Positions 27,481-44,108 of a DNA stretch of 64,000 nucleotides are shown here, piece after piece. The notes under the pieces were generated by a model, which saw only the letters and a list, made by a program, of their open reading frames with translations, did not search any database and was not told the origin of the DNA. Within the stretch, counting starts at the first letter, position 1, and every line of letters starts with the position of its first letter. This DNA is from Muraenolepis orangiensis (taxonomy: Eukaryota > Chordata > Actinopteri > Gadiformes > Muraenolepididae): positions 14,668,239-14,732,238 of the forward strand of contig CM051002.1 of assembly GCA_027704905.1 (NCBI GenBank), read 5' to 3'. The translations under genes were made by a program, and so were the position numbers.

Positions 27481-28423
27481 AGTCGAGCTGAATATGTCGA
27501 GCTGAATATCAGCAAAAGACAAATGCAATGTATATTTGCAATATGACATTTGGATAAAGAGGAAAATTGAATATTCCATGGATCCAAATGAGCAATGAGC
27601 AACTGGACTGTGTATGTTTTATGTGTATAGTTATAATTATGTTAATGTATTGTGTGTGCTGTGAGGCCAGTGCTTCGAAATGTGCAGTGTGACAACAACT
27701 GTTATGAAAATGACAGACCAGAACAACAACTGTGAAGAGAACCAACCAGAAGGTGTTTCTAGGCGTGTGGTCCACAAGGGAAGGCTCGTTATGTGGCCAA
27801 AAGGTCACTTCCTTTGTTTCAGGTAGGCCTGCACTCTATAGTTGCAGAACAGCTGACCATAACAGAACTAAACAACAAACATACATGCTATACATGTCAT
27901 TGGTTCAGCCGTAAAACTAAACAAACAGTAACCTATAGGTTAACATTTGGGCCGACTCTCTTGAGCGTTGAGATTGCTATAGGAATTAAATTAACACAAG
28001 CACAACGTGGCCAACAGGGGGCGCGCTCATCTACATGATTTATCACCGACCGATGCAGCTTACATCTGCCACCCAGTGACAGGTGGGGGAACTCTACTTA
28101 AAACTGTAACAAATTGGTATTTCCTCCCTTATAAATATAGACAGTGGCTGCTTTATGTTGCGTATCAAGTGAGGACTCGTGAGATAGGCTACCCACAATA
28201 CATCACACTGCCTGTCCTGCACTATAGCTTACAATATAACTGTTATTATGTGTACAATGTAACTATTATTAATCGTACATTGGGGGTCATAATTGTATAT
28301 TTAATAGATATAGTTAAAATAAAATAAACACTACACTACGTAATAGATGCACCGTGGTTAAGTTAACTTGCTTATGACTTTCTTCTACAGACTGGTTTAA
28401 ACTTTAGATGATCTTATATGTGT

Positions 28424-28718
28424 GTATAACTGCACACCCCTGCTTATAACTGCATACCCCTGCTCACTGTCCATGCTTGTATACTTTCCTGTGTGTGTGT
28501 GTATATATATGTATACCTTTAATTATGCACATATCTCATACTTACTATATGAGTTATTTTATACCTGTTTTTAATAGTAGTATTTTAGGAGACCGTTTTT
28601 ACATCTTATTTAACCACTGTACATTATACATTACCATGCACTTAACATTTGCACTCTGGTTAGATGCCAAACTATGTTCGCTGTACAATACATTTGAATC
28701 TAATTACATCTAATCTAA
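28424..28718 (+). repeat. Dispersed repeat family A, copy 1
   Basis: Shares the order ACTGCATACCCCTGCTCACT..., GCACATATCTCATAC, TTATTTAACCACTGTACATT, CACTCTGGTTAGATGCCAAA and a TTTGAATCTAAT tail with the copies at 29631-30070 and 58920-59440. The tail resembles the 3' end of a fish non-LTR retroposon. It lies in the left unit of a larger duplication. Confidence 0.75.
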
Positions 28719-29630
28719 TGTGTAGCTCGAGTTTTGGTCAGTGCCATGGATCAACCAGTCTCTTTGTATATTAGGCCTACTGTTGCTTTAACCTCCAGCC
28801 ACTACCACTACACACATAACCTGTCAATGGAATCAGCGCAGGTCACGTGACTTCAGTAGGAAGCGTTTTCAAAGTATTGCCAAACAGTCTGCGGCTGTCA
28901 GTGAACGTTCACCAACAAGTGGACAGGTTTGAATACTTTCCATTTGTTTCAGAATTAATAAGCTAATCGGTTGTATTCGGTATGTCACAATTTCTGTTGA
29001 TTTTAAAAAATGTTTAAAAGCGGGGTTTTATTCTGCACTGAGGTGGTTAGTGGTCATTGTGTCAGTAGTGATGGCCATGCACATTACAGACAGCACCTGC
29101 CTTTCTATAGGAGATACAATACAGAGAGCCACTGTTAGTCTATGGCCCAATATGCGCAAGTGTCTTCATATTATATATATATATATATATACACAATCAA
29201 CTCCAGCAAGTCAGACGCTCGTTGGGGTTTAGGGAAATATTTAGCTGCTGTATGTATTTAGTATTCATTTATTTAACTTGAGTGGACTCTCGTATATACA
29301 GTGTTATGTCTTTATAACGTATATTGGGACCGCTTCACATCTCATGAGATGGCCATGACCTTGTTGAACCATAGTGAAGATATCATTGATATCAATCAAT
29401 TGAAAGAATCAATTTCCCTGTTCATTTTAGCAGCGGAATTCAATAGCCCAGTTCATGTTGAACACGTGTCTAATATTGACTCTGTGTGTCGCGACACGGA
29501 AGTCCGTATTGCTCATCCCGAGATAATAAACGTGTTTTTCTCGTGATCGTGACATATTTATCTCATGATCACAATACAATAACATTTGTTTTATCGTGAT
29601 CACACAACTTATTTGACAATACCCTTTCGC

Positions 29631-30070
29631 CATCAATGTCTTCAACGGCCTTGCGCTGTATTATAAGTCCCTACCTCTACCTATAGTTTACATGTCTATT
29701 GTTTGCATACCTATATGATAGCCATGTACATTTTAACTGTACTTACCTTGTTTATATTAATCTTCAACTGTTGATATAACTGCATACCCCTGCTCACTAC
29801 CTGTTTATACTTATACTGTGTGTGTGTGTGGGGGGGGGGTTATATATACCTATTATTCTGCACATATCTCATACCTACTCTAGAGGTTATTTTATACCTG
29901 TTTTTAGTAGTAGTTTTTTTAGTAGACGTTATTACATCTTATTTAACCACTGTACATTATATATTACCATGCGCTTTATTGCAACATTTGCACTCTGGTT
30001 AGATGCCAAATTATTTTCGCTGGAATGTACTTGAGCTGTTCACTGACAATACATTTGAATCTAATCTATT
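29631..30070 (+). repeat. Dispersed repeat family A, copy 2 (longer)
   Basis: Begins with CATCAATGTCTTCAACGGCC, as does the copy at 58920, and ends CATTTGAATCTAATCTAT. It is longer on the left than copy 1. A GTGTG/poly-G interruption lies at 29818-29838. Confidence 0.78.
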
Positions 30071-30660
30071 CATCTTACGATCACAAGATAACTAAAGTTG
30101 TTGACTTGATATTACGAGATTACTGTGAAAGCATTAGGCTACTACAAGGTACCTCTGTACCTTGTGGACTGACTGATAGCTGCTACTTGTGGTTAAATGT
30201 ACTTTGACCACAGACAATTGACCCTGAGCCGGTGGTCAAATTCATAGCCCTTTTGTTCAACGATAAATACGTTATGATCTCGAGTTGATAATATTGCATG
30301 GCCTCTACGGACTAAGGTACAATTTCTAATAAGAAGCAGGGTTGTATTCTGCATTGAGGTGGTTATTCTGCATTGTGCCACATGACCATTGTATCGGTAG
30401 TGATGGCCATGCACATTACAGACAGCCCCTGCTTTTCCACAGGCCTCCGACACAATACAGAGGGCCACTGTTGGTTCATAGCCCAATATGCACAATGTCT
30501 TCATATTTTACCAGATCTCCAGCAAGTCAGGCGCTCGTTGGTGGTTATTGTTATCGTATGGAAGTATTTAAATATGATTTAAAACATGTTTCAATAAAGT
30601 GTGTATGTATGTATGTATGTATAATGTATGATTATATATGTATGTATGTATGTATATATG

Positions 30661-30707
<47 letters not shown>

Positions 30708-31439
30708 ATATGTATGTAACGCATCTCATCTTGTGAGTTGTCCATGAACTCTTAACCATAGTTAATATGAAAGAACATTTTCATGGTAATTTGCAGTAAA
30801 AGTAGCTATTCAATAGCCCATTGACAGTACAGCAATCATGTGACCATTTATATCTCAGAATCTTACCATTATCCTCTGTGTGAAGTACTACCCGTTGTGC
30901 CCTTGGTATGGACCATGACTAATCGCAGAAGGGCCTTGGGTTAAGAGCTTAATCAAATAAACCTAAACAAATAACCTATTTAGTAATTTCCCGGATTTGG
31001 ACAGTCCGCCCTTTGCTATTTGCTTAAGAGCCTACCACTCTGCAAACACGAGGGTTTTATACAGGTATACCAGATGCTACTCCGCAATATAAAAATCAGA
31101 TCAAGATTGTATTGAAGAATAATTAGTCCTTATAATGCTATAAAATCATCTAATGTGGACTTCAACTGCAAGACCATGCAAGTATATGTATGATGAAGTA
31201 CATACAGTATGAAGTACTACTAAAGTATAAACATAATATTCATCCTCTGTACAGTCATTAAACTTTGGGGAAGTACTGAAGGTGTCCGAAGTTATTCCAT
31301 TGCAATTGTTTTAGAGGAGATAGCTTGATAATCTGCATGGATAAAAACAGGGCTGAATGATAGCTCCTCAGGTTGGACAGTAGCTTATCTTCCCGGGAAT
31401 TGGTCTTGCATTGAATGAATCGATCTTTATGAGCAAAGT

Positions 31440-31549
31440 GTAAACTGTACACGCCTCTTTGGTTGGTTGGCAGCTGGCATTCGGCTTGCTTGCGTGCAAC
31501 AGACCTGTGTCGTCTTCCAGCCTTTGTGGGATTTTGTACAGGAAAGCCG
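31440..31549 (+). other. Possible non-coding first exon of h6pd
   Basis: A locally less AT-rich segment ends in AGGAAAGCC followed by gtgaga, a reasonable donor, about 300 bases upstream of the acceptor at 31854 that precedes the h6pd start. This is an inference from splice signals and position only. Confidence 0.25.
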
Positions 31550-31862
31550 TGAGAAACGTGTTGCTAAGTAATTTATATGCTTTTTCTCTATCTCTACTAG
31601 AAGTTTTTCAAAGCTTTAGCTGATGTTTTGTTATACAGTGCAAGTATAATTGTATTGATTTCACATTTATGTGACATAGTGTATTCTCAAATTGTTGAAT
31701 TGTAATTTTTTTTTTTACAATTTTCACTTTGTAAGTAGTACAGACCTATTTGTTTCCAAAAATGTTGTTGCATACAACTTTTGTATTGGATGCCTTTAGC
31801 CTTTTGACTACATAATCGTTCTCCGTGACATTGCCTTACTTAATGTGTCTACAGGAGCTAAC

Positions 31863-34800
31863 ATGTGGACTGTTCTGAAGCTGCTCCCACTACTAGCCAT
31901 ATATTCTGCCCAGAGGGGCGAGGCAGCCGAGGGGAAGGAGACCCAGCGAGCGGGCCATGTGTCCGTGGTCATCGTGGGGGGCACGGGCGACCTGGCCAAG
32001 AAGTACCTGTGGCAGGGCTTCTTCCAGCTGTACACCACGCAGGTCGACGGCGGGCACACCTTTTCCTTTTATGGCGGTGGACTGTCGCCAGAGGAGCAGG
32101 CCACGCCCGTCCTCTTCGAGGTCCTGAAGAACGTGTCCTGTTCAGCGGACACGCCGGCGCTGCGCTGTGCCTTGCTCAAGGACCAGTTCTTGCACCTGGC
32201 CCAGTACCGGCAGCTAAAGACCCCGGAGGACTATGGGGCATTGGGCCGGCACATCCAGGAGCGACTGCAGGGGGAAGGCGTGGAAGAGGCAGGCAGGCTG
32301 TTCTACCTCTCGGTGCCGGCGTTCGCCTACGCCGACATCGCCGACAAGGTGAACAACGGCTGCCGGCCGGCCGGCGGGGCATGGCTACGGGTGGTACTGG
32401 AGAAACCTTTTGGCCATGATCTGAGAAGCGCACAGACGCTGGCCACTCAACTGGGGGGCTCCCTGAAGGAGGAGGAAATGTACAGGATTGACCATTACCT
32501 GGGGAAGCAGGTGAGTTGGCACACAACGTAGCATGCATGGTATTTTTTTTTGTTGTGAATTTCGTATTCATTTGAATGTTTTCTTTTTGAAGGTTGTTTC
32601 AAACATACTGCAGTTCAGAAAAATAAACCAGAAGTCTTTGGATCCCATTTGGAACAAGCGTCATATTGAGAGAGTGGAGATTATACTCAAAGAGACCCTG
32701 GATGTAAAAGGTGACAAAAATATACTTTTTTTTAAACTCATTAATGTCAAATCATACAACCAAATGGCTTCATCTTTGTCATGGTGACTTTTCAAATCTC
32801 ATCAAAAGAGAGCACACCGCTTAAGCGATACAAATGTTATAACCAAAAAGGTACAAAATGCATTTTCAATATACAAATGTGCCTAGCATTTGTCTTCTCC
32901 GTTTGCTTCCGCAGGTCGGATACCTTTCTACGACCAGTACGGGGTGATCAGAGATGTGATGCAGAACCATCTCACTGAGATTATGACCTTGTTGACCATG
33001 ACGGTGCCCAAGAACCTCAGCAACTCACAGGAGGCCCTTCGCAACAAGCTCCAGATCTTCAGCCTCCTGCAGCCTGTGGGGATGAGACGGGCCGTGATTG
33101 GCCAGTACCAAGCCTATAATGGAGAGGTCAGAGAGGAGCTGAACAAGACCAGCGAGCAGTTCAGTATCACACCAACATTTGCTGGTGAGTATGTTTGAAA
33201 ATCAAATAAAAAGCAGAAAAGCCAGTGATGGTACAACTCCAGCTGGAAGGTAGGAAGGAAGTCAGTCATTAAATGACTAAGGAGGCTATTCATGAGATAG
33301 CTTATCTATGCTTGTATTTGCTTTTGATTCATTCCTCTCTTGCTGCTTATCCAGAATCGTATGGAACTCTGTGGTGGTGTCCTACTGGTTTTCAAAATTT
33401 GCAGCTGGCGCTACTGGAACATTTGGTTGTCTCATGGGGAAAAAGTATTTCTTAAGTCTAAATGATGAGTTAATGCTGCTCTGTATTGACCGAAAGCGTC
33501 TGCTTTGTTCTCAGCGGTCTTGATGCACATTGATACGGCGCAGTACGACGGCGTGCCAATCCTTCTGTCCTCGGGGAAGATGCTGGATGAGAGGGTGGCT
33601 TATGCTCGGGTTCTCTTTAAGAGTGACATCTTTTGTGTACAGAACCCCCACAACATCCACTGTAAGCCCAAGCAGATCGTTTTTCACTTTGGACACGGCA
33701 GTCTACAGCACTCAGCCGTCCTCGTCAGCAAGAACCTCTTCAAGCCGGCGCTTATTGGCAGTGAGTGGAGGGAGGTGACGGAGCACGTAGACGCCACCAT
33801 GCTGGGTTTGCCCATCTCTGACTACTACGTGCAGGCTCCCAAGGTGGAGCGGGAGGCGTACGCCGAGCTGATCGGTCAAATATTAAGCGGGAGAAAAGAC
33901 TGTTTCATCAGCGCCGAGAACCTCCTGGCGTCGTGGGGCCTGTGGACGCCGCTGCTCCACAGCCTGAGTGGCTCCTTCCCCCGCATCTACCCGGGCGGCG
34001 AGGACAACGGGAACCTGCTGGACTTCCGCCTGAGAGGTACGGAGATCAGCTACGCCAGCGACGCCGTGGTCATCATCCACCCCGAGCATATGGGCGGCTC
34101 GGCGGCTTCGGCCGAGAGCTTCCAGGTGGTGCAGGGGAAGTTCCGCAGTGACAACATGGTGTCGGCCTGGGGGCAGGAGCTCATCGCCAAGCTGGCCACG
34201 GACCTGCAGACGGTGGCTGAGGCGGCGGTGAGCGAGGGGGGCGCCTTCCACCTGGCGCTCTCGGGCGGCTCCAGCCCTGTGGCCCTGTTCCAGAGGCTGG
34301 TGGAGCACCACTTCACCTTCCCCTGGAGGAAGACCCACTTGTGGATGGTGGACGAGCGGTGCATGCCTCTCAGAGAGCCCGAGTCTAACTTCCACAACCT
34401 GCACGAGCAACTGCTGCAGCACATCAAGATCCCCTACTACAACATCCATCCCATGCCGGTTCTGCTCAACCAGCGGCTCTGCGTGGAGGAGGACGGCGGA
34501 GCGCTGCTCTACGAGAAGGAGATCGCCCACTTGGTCAATGGCTCCAGGTTCCACTTTGTACTGTTGGGCGTGGGCCTCGACGGCCACACGGCCTCCCTGT
34601 TCCCCGGGGAAAAGGCTCACGAGAGGCACGGGGACAGCCTGGTGGCACTCACTGAGAGCCCCGTAAAGCCTCACCAGCGCATGAGCCTCACGCTCAAGAC
34701 CATCAACAACGCTCAGAGGGTCGGCCTGCTGGTGATCGGCAAGATGAAGCACGAGCTTTTGACTCAGCTGAGCCGGGTCAAGAACAACCCTGACAAGTGG

Positions 34801-34872
34801 CCAGTTACCGGGGTCCACCCTGCCAACGGCAAGCTGGTTTGGTACCTTGACTACGATGCACTCTTAGGGTAA
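31863..34872 (+). CDS. h6pd: Hexose-6-phosphate dehydrogenase / 6-phosphogluconolactonase (GDH, ER lumen), 797 aa
   Basis: Exons 31863-32510, 32593-32710, 32915-33184 and 33515-34872 join in phase to 797 residues; human H6PD is 791 aa. A hydrophobic N-terminus (MWTVLKLLPLLAIYSA) fits an ER signal peptide. The dinucleotide-binding motif GGTGDLAKKYLW is at 39-50, and the G6PD active-site motif RIDHYLGKQ is at 208-216. The C-terminal third carries a 6-phosphogluconolactonase domain with LALSGGSSP, WMVDERCMP and LLGVGLDGHTASLFPG. The family oxidises glucose-6-phosphate and hydrolyses the lactone in the ER lumen, supplying NADPH there, for example to 11beta-HSD1. The fused two-domain order and the signal peptide separate it from cytosolic G6PD. 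The ATG at 31863 is chosen because it is the first after an acceptor at 31853-31854 and opens the signal peptide. An AATAAA at 34921 ends a very short 3' UTR. Confidence 0.97.
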
Positions 34873-34920
34873 AGACATCCCAGAGTATATGTTCACTAGA
34901 AGTTGACTTATTTTTGGTCC

Positions 34921-34926
34921 AATAAA
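34921..34926 (+). terminator. Polyadenylation signal of h6pd
   Basis: AATAAA lies 49 bases after the h6pd stop codon. It is the nearest signal and implies a 3' UTR of only about 70 bases. Confidence 0.6.
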
Positions 34927-34949
34927 GATCCAATGCATTACTTGACAGT

Positions 34950-38992
<4,043 letters not shown>

Positions 38993-40716
38993 ATGTCCAA
39001 CGACGAAGCCACACAACAGGTAACCTACTTTGCACGCCGACTGCTCCCCCGTTTTCAAAAATATATAAACATAAAAACTAATGAGACGGGACTTGGAACA
39101 TGACGACGGACGATCCTTTTATTTATTCCACGTGTAGAGACTAAAAGCAGCCGTGCACTACACCACGGGGCGGATGTGTCAGGACATCGGGAGAGACCAC
39201 AACCGGGAGTTCAGTCGACAAGCGATAGCGGCTATAGCCGAAACCGCCTTCAGACAGTGTGGTCGGTACCTCGGTGACTGGATGTCTGGATGCTCTCGCA
39301 TCCAAAAATGTACAATTGTAAATTTATTGGCGTAATCAAGCTAATGCATTTCTAACGGTACACACGAAGCCTTATATTTTGATGTTACATTTTTCAGAAC
39401 TGTTCGCCAGAGACTTGGAAGCCTTTGCCAGGTAATGTCCTTGATACTTTATGGGTACTAAATATATCTAGAGTCAGGTACTACACATATCTAGAGACAG
39501 TTACTACACATCTAGAGACAGGTACTACATATATCTAGAGTCAGGTACTACACATATCTAGAGACAGTTACTACACATATCTAGAGACAGTTACTACACA
39601 TATCTAGAGACAGTTACTACACATCTAGAGACAGGTACTACATATATCTAGTCAGGTACTACACATATCTAGAGACAGATACATGTATCTAGCTATATGT
39701 AGTACCTGTCTATAGACCGCTTTTACAAATTACAAAAAGTACTACATGCATCTTATTTTTGTACACTGTTTGTTCCTTCAATAAGTCAAGCATTTCTGTT
39801 GTCATAACCTTTCTGAAATACTAGATGATTGTAAAGATAATTTGCAGATGTGACACTGGTGCTTCACAGGGTTTCTTTCACCAAGAGAAAGAAACAAGTT
39901 TTCCTTCGACGGTTCCATCAATGTCCTTTTTGATCAAATAAAAACGACATTGAATTAGGATCAATGTAGGATAATGTGTCTCCATTGTTTGATTTACTGA
40001 TGCTAAAATAATTTCATAATACATTTTAACAATTGAATTAATTTGACATTTATTTAAATGTACTTTGAGTTTAACAGAATGTCAGCTCACTTTGAGCAGC
40101 TCATTGGCATTTCCATATAGAATTTTCGCTCACTGACCCCAACGTGTCATGCCACAATATTTGTGTTATCGTTAAGCATTCATTGTGAAATGTGTTAACT
40201 TTTTTAAAACCTGCAATCATGGGTCCACTTAATACAGTCACCAGGATGTTTAGACATCACTTTGGGACATGTGTCAAGGATAAAACTTTCCTGATACTTA
40301 AGTGTGAACCGTGTCATGGGCTCTTCCCACGAGGAAGTGACCTAGTCCCAGGTTTAGTATAATTTTTCATTTTGTTTTCCTGGATGTGGAGGCATGCCAA
40401 GAGAAGCACCGTGTCGGCAGACGATGTGAAGCTTTTAGCTCGACGCAGCGCGGCTCTGGTAACTTCCACAATATACAGCCACACACTTCAAACTGCTACT
40501 TCCATTACCAACAACGGACACATTTTCATGAAACCCAATGCTTAAAGTTAACATACAGTATTTTACAGCAGACTGCAAGGTTGTTCATTTTATTTGTCTT
40601 TATTGTTCCAGTCCAGTTTCATACAAAGAAAATATGAAGAACTGAGTAAGGATCAAAAACATGCCAAGAAAAATGCTGGGAAGAAGACCAACAAAGACCA
40701 GGGGGACAGTGACTAG
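38993..40716 (+). CDS. cenps: Centromere protein S (histone-fold, MHF1/APITD1), 118 aa
   Basis: Exons 38993-39019, 39138-39261, 39398-39431, 40392-40458 and 40612-40716 join in phase. The product reads RLKAAVHYTTG...FSRQAIAAIAETAFRQC, then ELFARDLEAFARHAKR, then STVSADDVKLLARRSAAL. This follows human CENP-S through its three histone-fold helices; the human protein is 138 aa, so the difference is mainly a shorter charged tail. CENP-S pairs with CENP-X in the CENP-T-W-S-X nucleosome-like kinetochore complex and in the FANCM-associated MHF complex for replication-fork repair. Those roles come from the family. The lysine-rich C-terminus (KNAGKKTNKDQGDSD) would suit DNA contact. The tiny 34-base exon 3 is required to keep the histone-fold match. 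The gene is tail-to-tail with tardbp, with an AATAAA at 40854. Confidence 0.93.
39460..39712. repeat. Minisatellite in cenps intron 3
   Basis: About ten imperfect units of CTAGAGACAGTTACTACACA and variants (with TCAGGTACTACATATAT), 22-29 bases each, lie directly after the 39431 splice donor. Confidence 0.85.
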
Positions 40717-40853
40717 TCTCTAAATATGTGAAAGACATGCCAATGAATGTTAAACCCCTTTGCGTGCTGCAAATTGTTCAGTCAGTCTTTGTCCATTTCC
40801 ATACTTTACCATTAACTTAGCTGTGGAAGAAAAGTGATTCAAATGTATATTGT

Positions 40854-40859
40854 AATAAA
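40854..40859 (+). terminator. Polyadenylation signal of cenps
   Basis: AATAAA about 138 bases after the cenps stop codon. It lies about 350 bases from the tardbp signal on the opposite strand, so the two genes end close together without obvious overlap. Confidence 0.6.
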
Positions 40860-41194
40860 GTGACCTTTTATAATCAAGTGTCCATTACTTGAGGCATGCT
40901 CTTGGACATGAATTAACATTACCTCAAAGCTTAACTCTGCCACTTTAAATAACAAATGGTATGTTCCTAGACAACCTCACTATACTTTGGTTACTCAAAT
41001 GGGCCAATACAAGTTTAAACTAGTTACCAAACACCAGACTGCCACACAATGAAAGTAGATACTTCCATCTTCGTCCCTCAGAACACACTCCAGTCAGGGT
41101 TCAGACGGAGACCTCGACCAGCGGGAGCCCAAGGTCCCTAGATATGCGAATCCAATTAGTTTATGGACAAACAACCGACACAAGTCATAGCAAC

Positions 41195-42378
41195 TATCTA
41201 CTCAAATGAACTTTATTAGAGAACTCTCTTCATTTGACATGTAAAACTCAAACACCAAGAAGTACTCGGGGGACCATTGAACACACCACACCACACCACG
41301 CTCGCACAACCAACACTCGTGTCCCCAGCGTCTCTTCAGCAGATGCCATCCACGTCAAGTTCACACTTACAAAATCAGTTAAACAGGAAAAGCACACACC
41401 ATACAGCATCCAAATCAGAATATAAACAAAAACACATCACAACATTCCACTACAGTTTGATAGTAAGCCTGTACTTTGCGTACTTAAAAGGATAAAGGGG
41501 GGGGGGGGAAGATATATTAAAAATAAAAAAAGATCTTGATGTACTAGTTAAAGAAAGTCCATGTTAAAGGGGGGGGGGGGGGGGGGGGGGAGTTGCTCAT
41601 AGCATCTGCAGTCTTACATTCACACACTCAGAAAGCAGTCAAAAAGGGCTCTCACTGCACAGCCAGTCCTTTTCACGCTTCTCTCCGCTCGCGCACTCAT
41701 CTCTTCACTCTTCGCCACACGCCATCCCCAATCTCACTCATCAGTTCTTAGAAAAATGTCAAGTTGCGCAGTTCTCCATTTTTAAAAGTGGATAAAAAAA
41801 GTAAAACACCCACCGTCTCTCAGAACATGCGGAGTGAAGCCGTTGTTTGATGGCATAGCATGTACAGGTGGGAGGAGGGTGAGTGATACTGAGATCACCC
41901 CAAGAATGCTGCCAAAGAGGAGCTTCCTCCCGGGAAAATGGAATAGATGTGAACTGCAGAAGAAATTTTAGTGAAGGCTTTTCCAATAGAACCAAACGGA
42001 AAATAAAGTTGCACTTAAAAACAATTGCATTTCAACCAGATTCTTCCCAATGCAAAGATAGCATTCAAAGATGACAGAGCTAGGTGAATGGTGAGCCACA
42101 AACACTACTCATGCATTTTCCAAACCAATCATAATCACTTTTCACAATGCATGCATTAGAGAATCCAGTTGAAATTGTAATACAAATAGAGACAAGAGAA
42201 AAATATAGAACTGAACATCATCCTGGGAATCAGGTCACTTTAACAGTTACTGTAGTAGAATATGTGTACAAAACATATTTAAACCAACGTGTTCACCATT
42301 TCAGCCACGCCAACACCAGAAATTAATTTGGGTTTAGAACCATCTTTCTCACAATACTTACCACCAGACAACATCAAT
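41195..42378 (-). other. 3' UTR of tardbp
   Basis: About 1.2 kb from the tardbp stop to an AATAAA at 41217-41212 on the minus strand. It contains two homopolymer G runs on the plus strand (41499-41508 and 41571-41590), C-rich in the transcript. In vertebrates this UTR is where TDP-43 binds its own mRNA; I cannot point to a specific UG-rich site here. Confidence 0.6.
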
Positions 42379-44108
42379 TTACATACCCCAACCTGAAGAC
42401 TTTGATTCCATACTGGACCCAAATCCTGAGCTAAACCCACTCCCACTGGTTGAGTTTGACCCGGTGCCCCAGCCAAGACTGGCTGAGCTGGTGCCATAAT
42501 TGCTGTTGCCTGTACTAAAGGTCTGACTCTGGTCCCTGCTGGAGGTTGTGCCAGTGGCGGTGCTGCCTGTGGTGGAGGGCTGCCCCTGCTGGCTAGCTAG
42601 CATGCCCATCATTCCCCAACTACTCTGCAGAGCAGCCTGAGCTGCGGCCATCATGGCTGGACTTAAGTTAAAGTTACCAAAATTTGCCATATTGCTATTG
42701 GCGCTGCTCCCTAAGCCACTACGACTACTCCCGAAGCTCTGAGCTCCGAAACCATTGCCAAAGCGCCCGGCTCGGTCATTCATCCTATTGCCGTGTTTGG
42801 GCTCGGCATTTGAGATATGCACGCTGACCCCTTTTACAATAAGGTCCTCTCCACACAGAGACGCGGCAACCTGCAAGAAAAAATAAATCATTGGGTCATT
42901 TTTGCTATACAAAAAAAACAACAAACAGTGTGTGTGTGTGTGTGTGTTTACGTGTGTGTGTACCTGATCATCTGCAAAGGTGACAAATGAAAAAGCACGG
43001 AAGGGCTTTGGGATGAAGACATCAGTCACTTCACCATACTGCATAAAGAACTGCCGGAGGTCATCAGTGGTCATGTCCTCGGTGCATCGACCAACGAACA
43101 CTTTGCGGCATCTAGTGGGCTCATCTGGGCCTTGCTACAATTACAAAGTAAGAACAAAAGATCATTAGCACATTCATTTATTGCAAGTCAAAGAGCACAT
43201 CTTAAGTGTCCTTGCCATTGGTGGGGTTTATCATTTAAAACCAAATAAAAAGTATAATTGAGTAATATGTCTTGCCTTTGAGTTTGGGAGTTTACAGTCA
43301 CACCATCTCCCATCAATCATGTGGCGCTGTGCGACGACCTTATCTTGGACTTCATATTCTGTGAATCTCACAAAGCCAAATCCTTTGGAGTTTCCAGTTT
43401 TGGCATCACGTTTAACCTGACAATAGGGTACAGGTTTAGATGAAGAACACCGCTTCCATTGAAATAGTGTATTGGACGATAACGTAGATTTATCATTTGT
43501 TATTCATACCTGGACCATGATCACTTCACCAAAAGTAGCGAAGTAGTCTTTCAGGTCCTGTTCGGAGGTTTTCCATGGCAAGCCGAGAACTATCAAGTCC
43601 GACGTCTTCATGTCGCCTCGCTTCATCTTCACGGCAGACGAAGCATCGATTTCATCCATCTTTCTTTTGTTATCTGAAAGAACGGAATTCAGTCAATTAT
43701 ACGGGAACAAAAAAACTAAACAAAAACAATAACTCATCGAAACACAACCACGTATTATTAATTATTTGCAATGCACAGCAATGCATCGCAATAAATGCAT
43801 ACGTCATCGACGATCAACCAACGAAACCCGACCGTTGATAAGATATATATATATTTTTTAAACGTACCTTTGGGGTAATTGACCACATAGACCAGGTTCT
43901 CCCATCCCGTCTCGGGCGCGTGCAGGATCCCCTCCACCAGGCGCACCCCCCGCATGCACTGGGACACCGGGCTGCGGAACCGCAGGCCGCACGCCCCGGG
44001 GAACTGAGCGGACACCGTGGAAAGCAAAACGGTGCCGTCGTCCTCGGACGGGATCTCCATCGGCTCTTCGTTCTCCTCCTCGGCTACGCGAATATAAACT
44101 TCTGCCAT
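42379..44108 (-). CDS. tardbp: TAR DNA-binding protein 43 (TDP-43), 402 aa
   Basis: Exons in transcript order 44108-43868, 43673-43510, 43416-43276, 43134-42964 and 42870-42379 join in phase; human TDP-43 is 414 aa. The N-terminal ubiquitin-like oligomerisation domain begins MAEVYIRVAEEENEEPMEIP. A bipartite nuclear signal (KRKM...VKMKR) follows at about 82-98. RRM1 (~105-175) has LIVLGLPWKTSEQDL and GFGFVRF. RRM2 (~192-260) has KVFVGRCTEDMT and FSFVTFADDQ. The Gly/Ser/Asn-rich C-terminal domain keeps the helical segment MMAAAQAALQSSWGMMGMLA and the terminal SKSSGWGM. The family binds UG-rich RNA and regulates splicing, including of its own 3' end. The third intron uses a GC donor (AAG then gcaaga) with no nearby GT alternative. 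The match across all domains makes the call secure; which teleost paralogue this is cannot be told, but the full C-terminal domain is present. Confidence 0.98.

Larger units (their letters stand above)
28381..31440. other. Degenerate tandem duplication (about 28.4-29.5 kb and 29.75-30.85 kb)
   Basis: Besides the paired family A repeats, the flanking segment 29050-29235 (GGCCATGCACATTACAGACAG..., CCAGCAAGTCAGACGCTCGT) recurs at 30370-30545, and a third segment near 29340-29460 recurs near 30720-30830. The order is the same in both, so a unit of roughly 1.3 kb was duplicated and has since diverged. A (GTAT)n/(TA)n tract sits at 30600-30702. No gene was recognised. Confidence 0.6.

Noticed and set aside
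28846..28857. GGTCACGTGACT palindrome as a promoter element
   Set aside because: A single E-box-type palindrome without a nearby gene start is too common to support a regulatory call.
31865..32419. A second plus-strand frame over h6pd exon 1
   Set aside because: It is an overlapping shadow in GC-rich coding DNA with no motif and no splice continuity.
33883..34818. A 311-residue minus-strand open frame
   Set aside because: It is the complement of the last h6pd exon, and the sense frame carries the recognisable lactonase motifs.
42930..42960. GT tract in a tardbp intron as a possible TDP-43 autoregulatory site
   Set aside because: On the tardbp sense strand it is CA-rich rather than UG-rich, so it does not fit TDP-43 binding preference.
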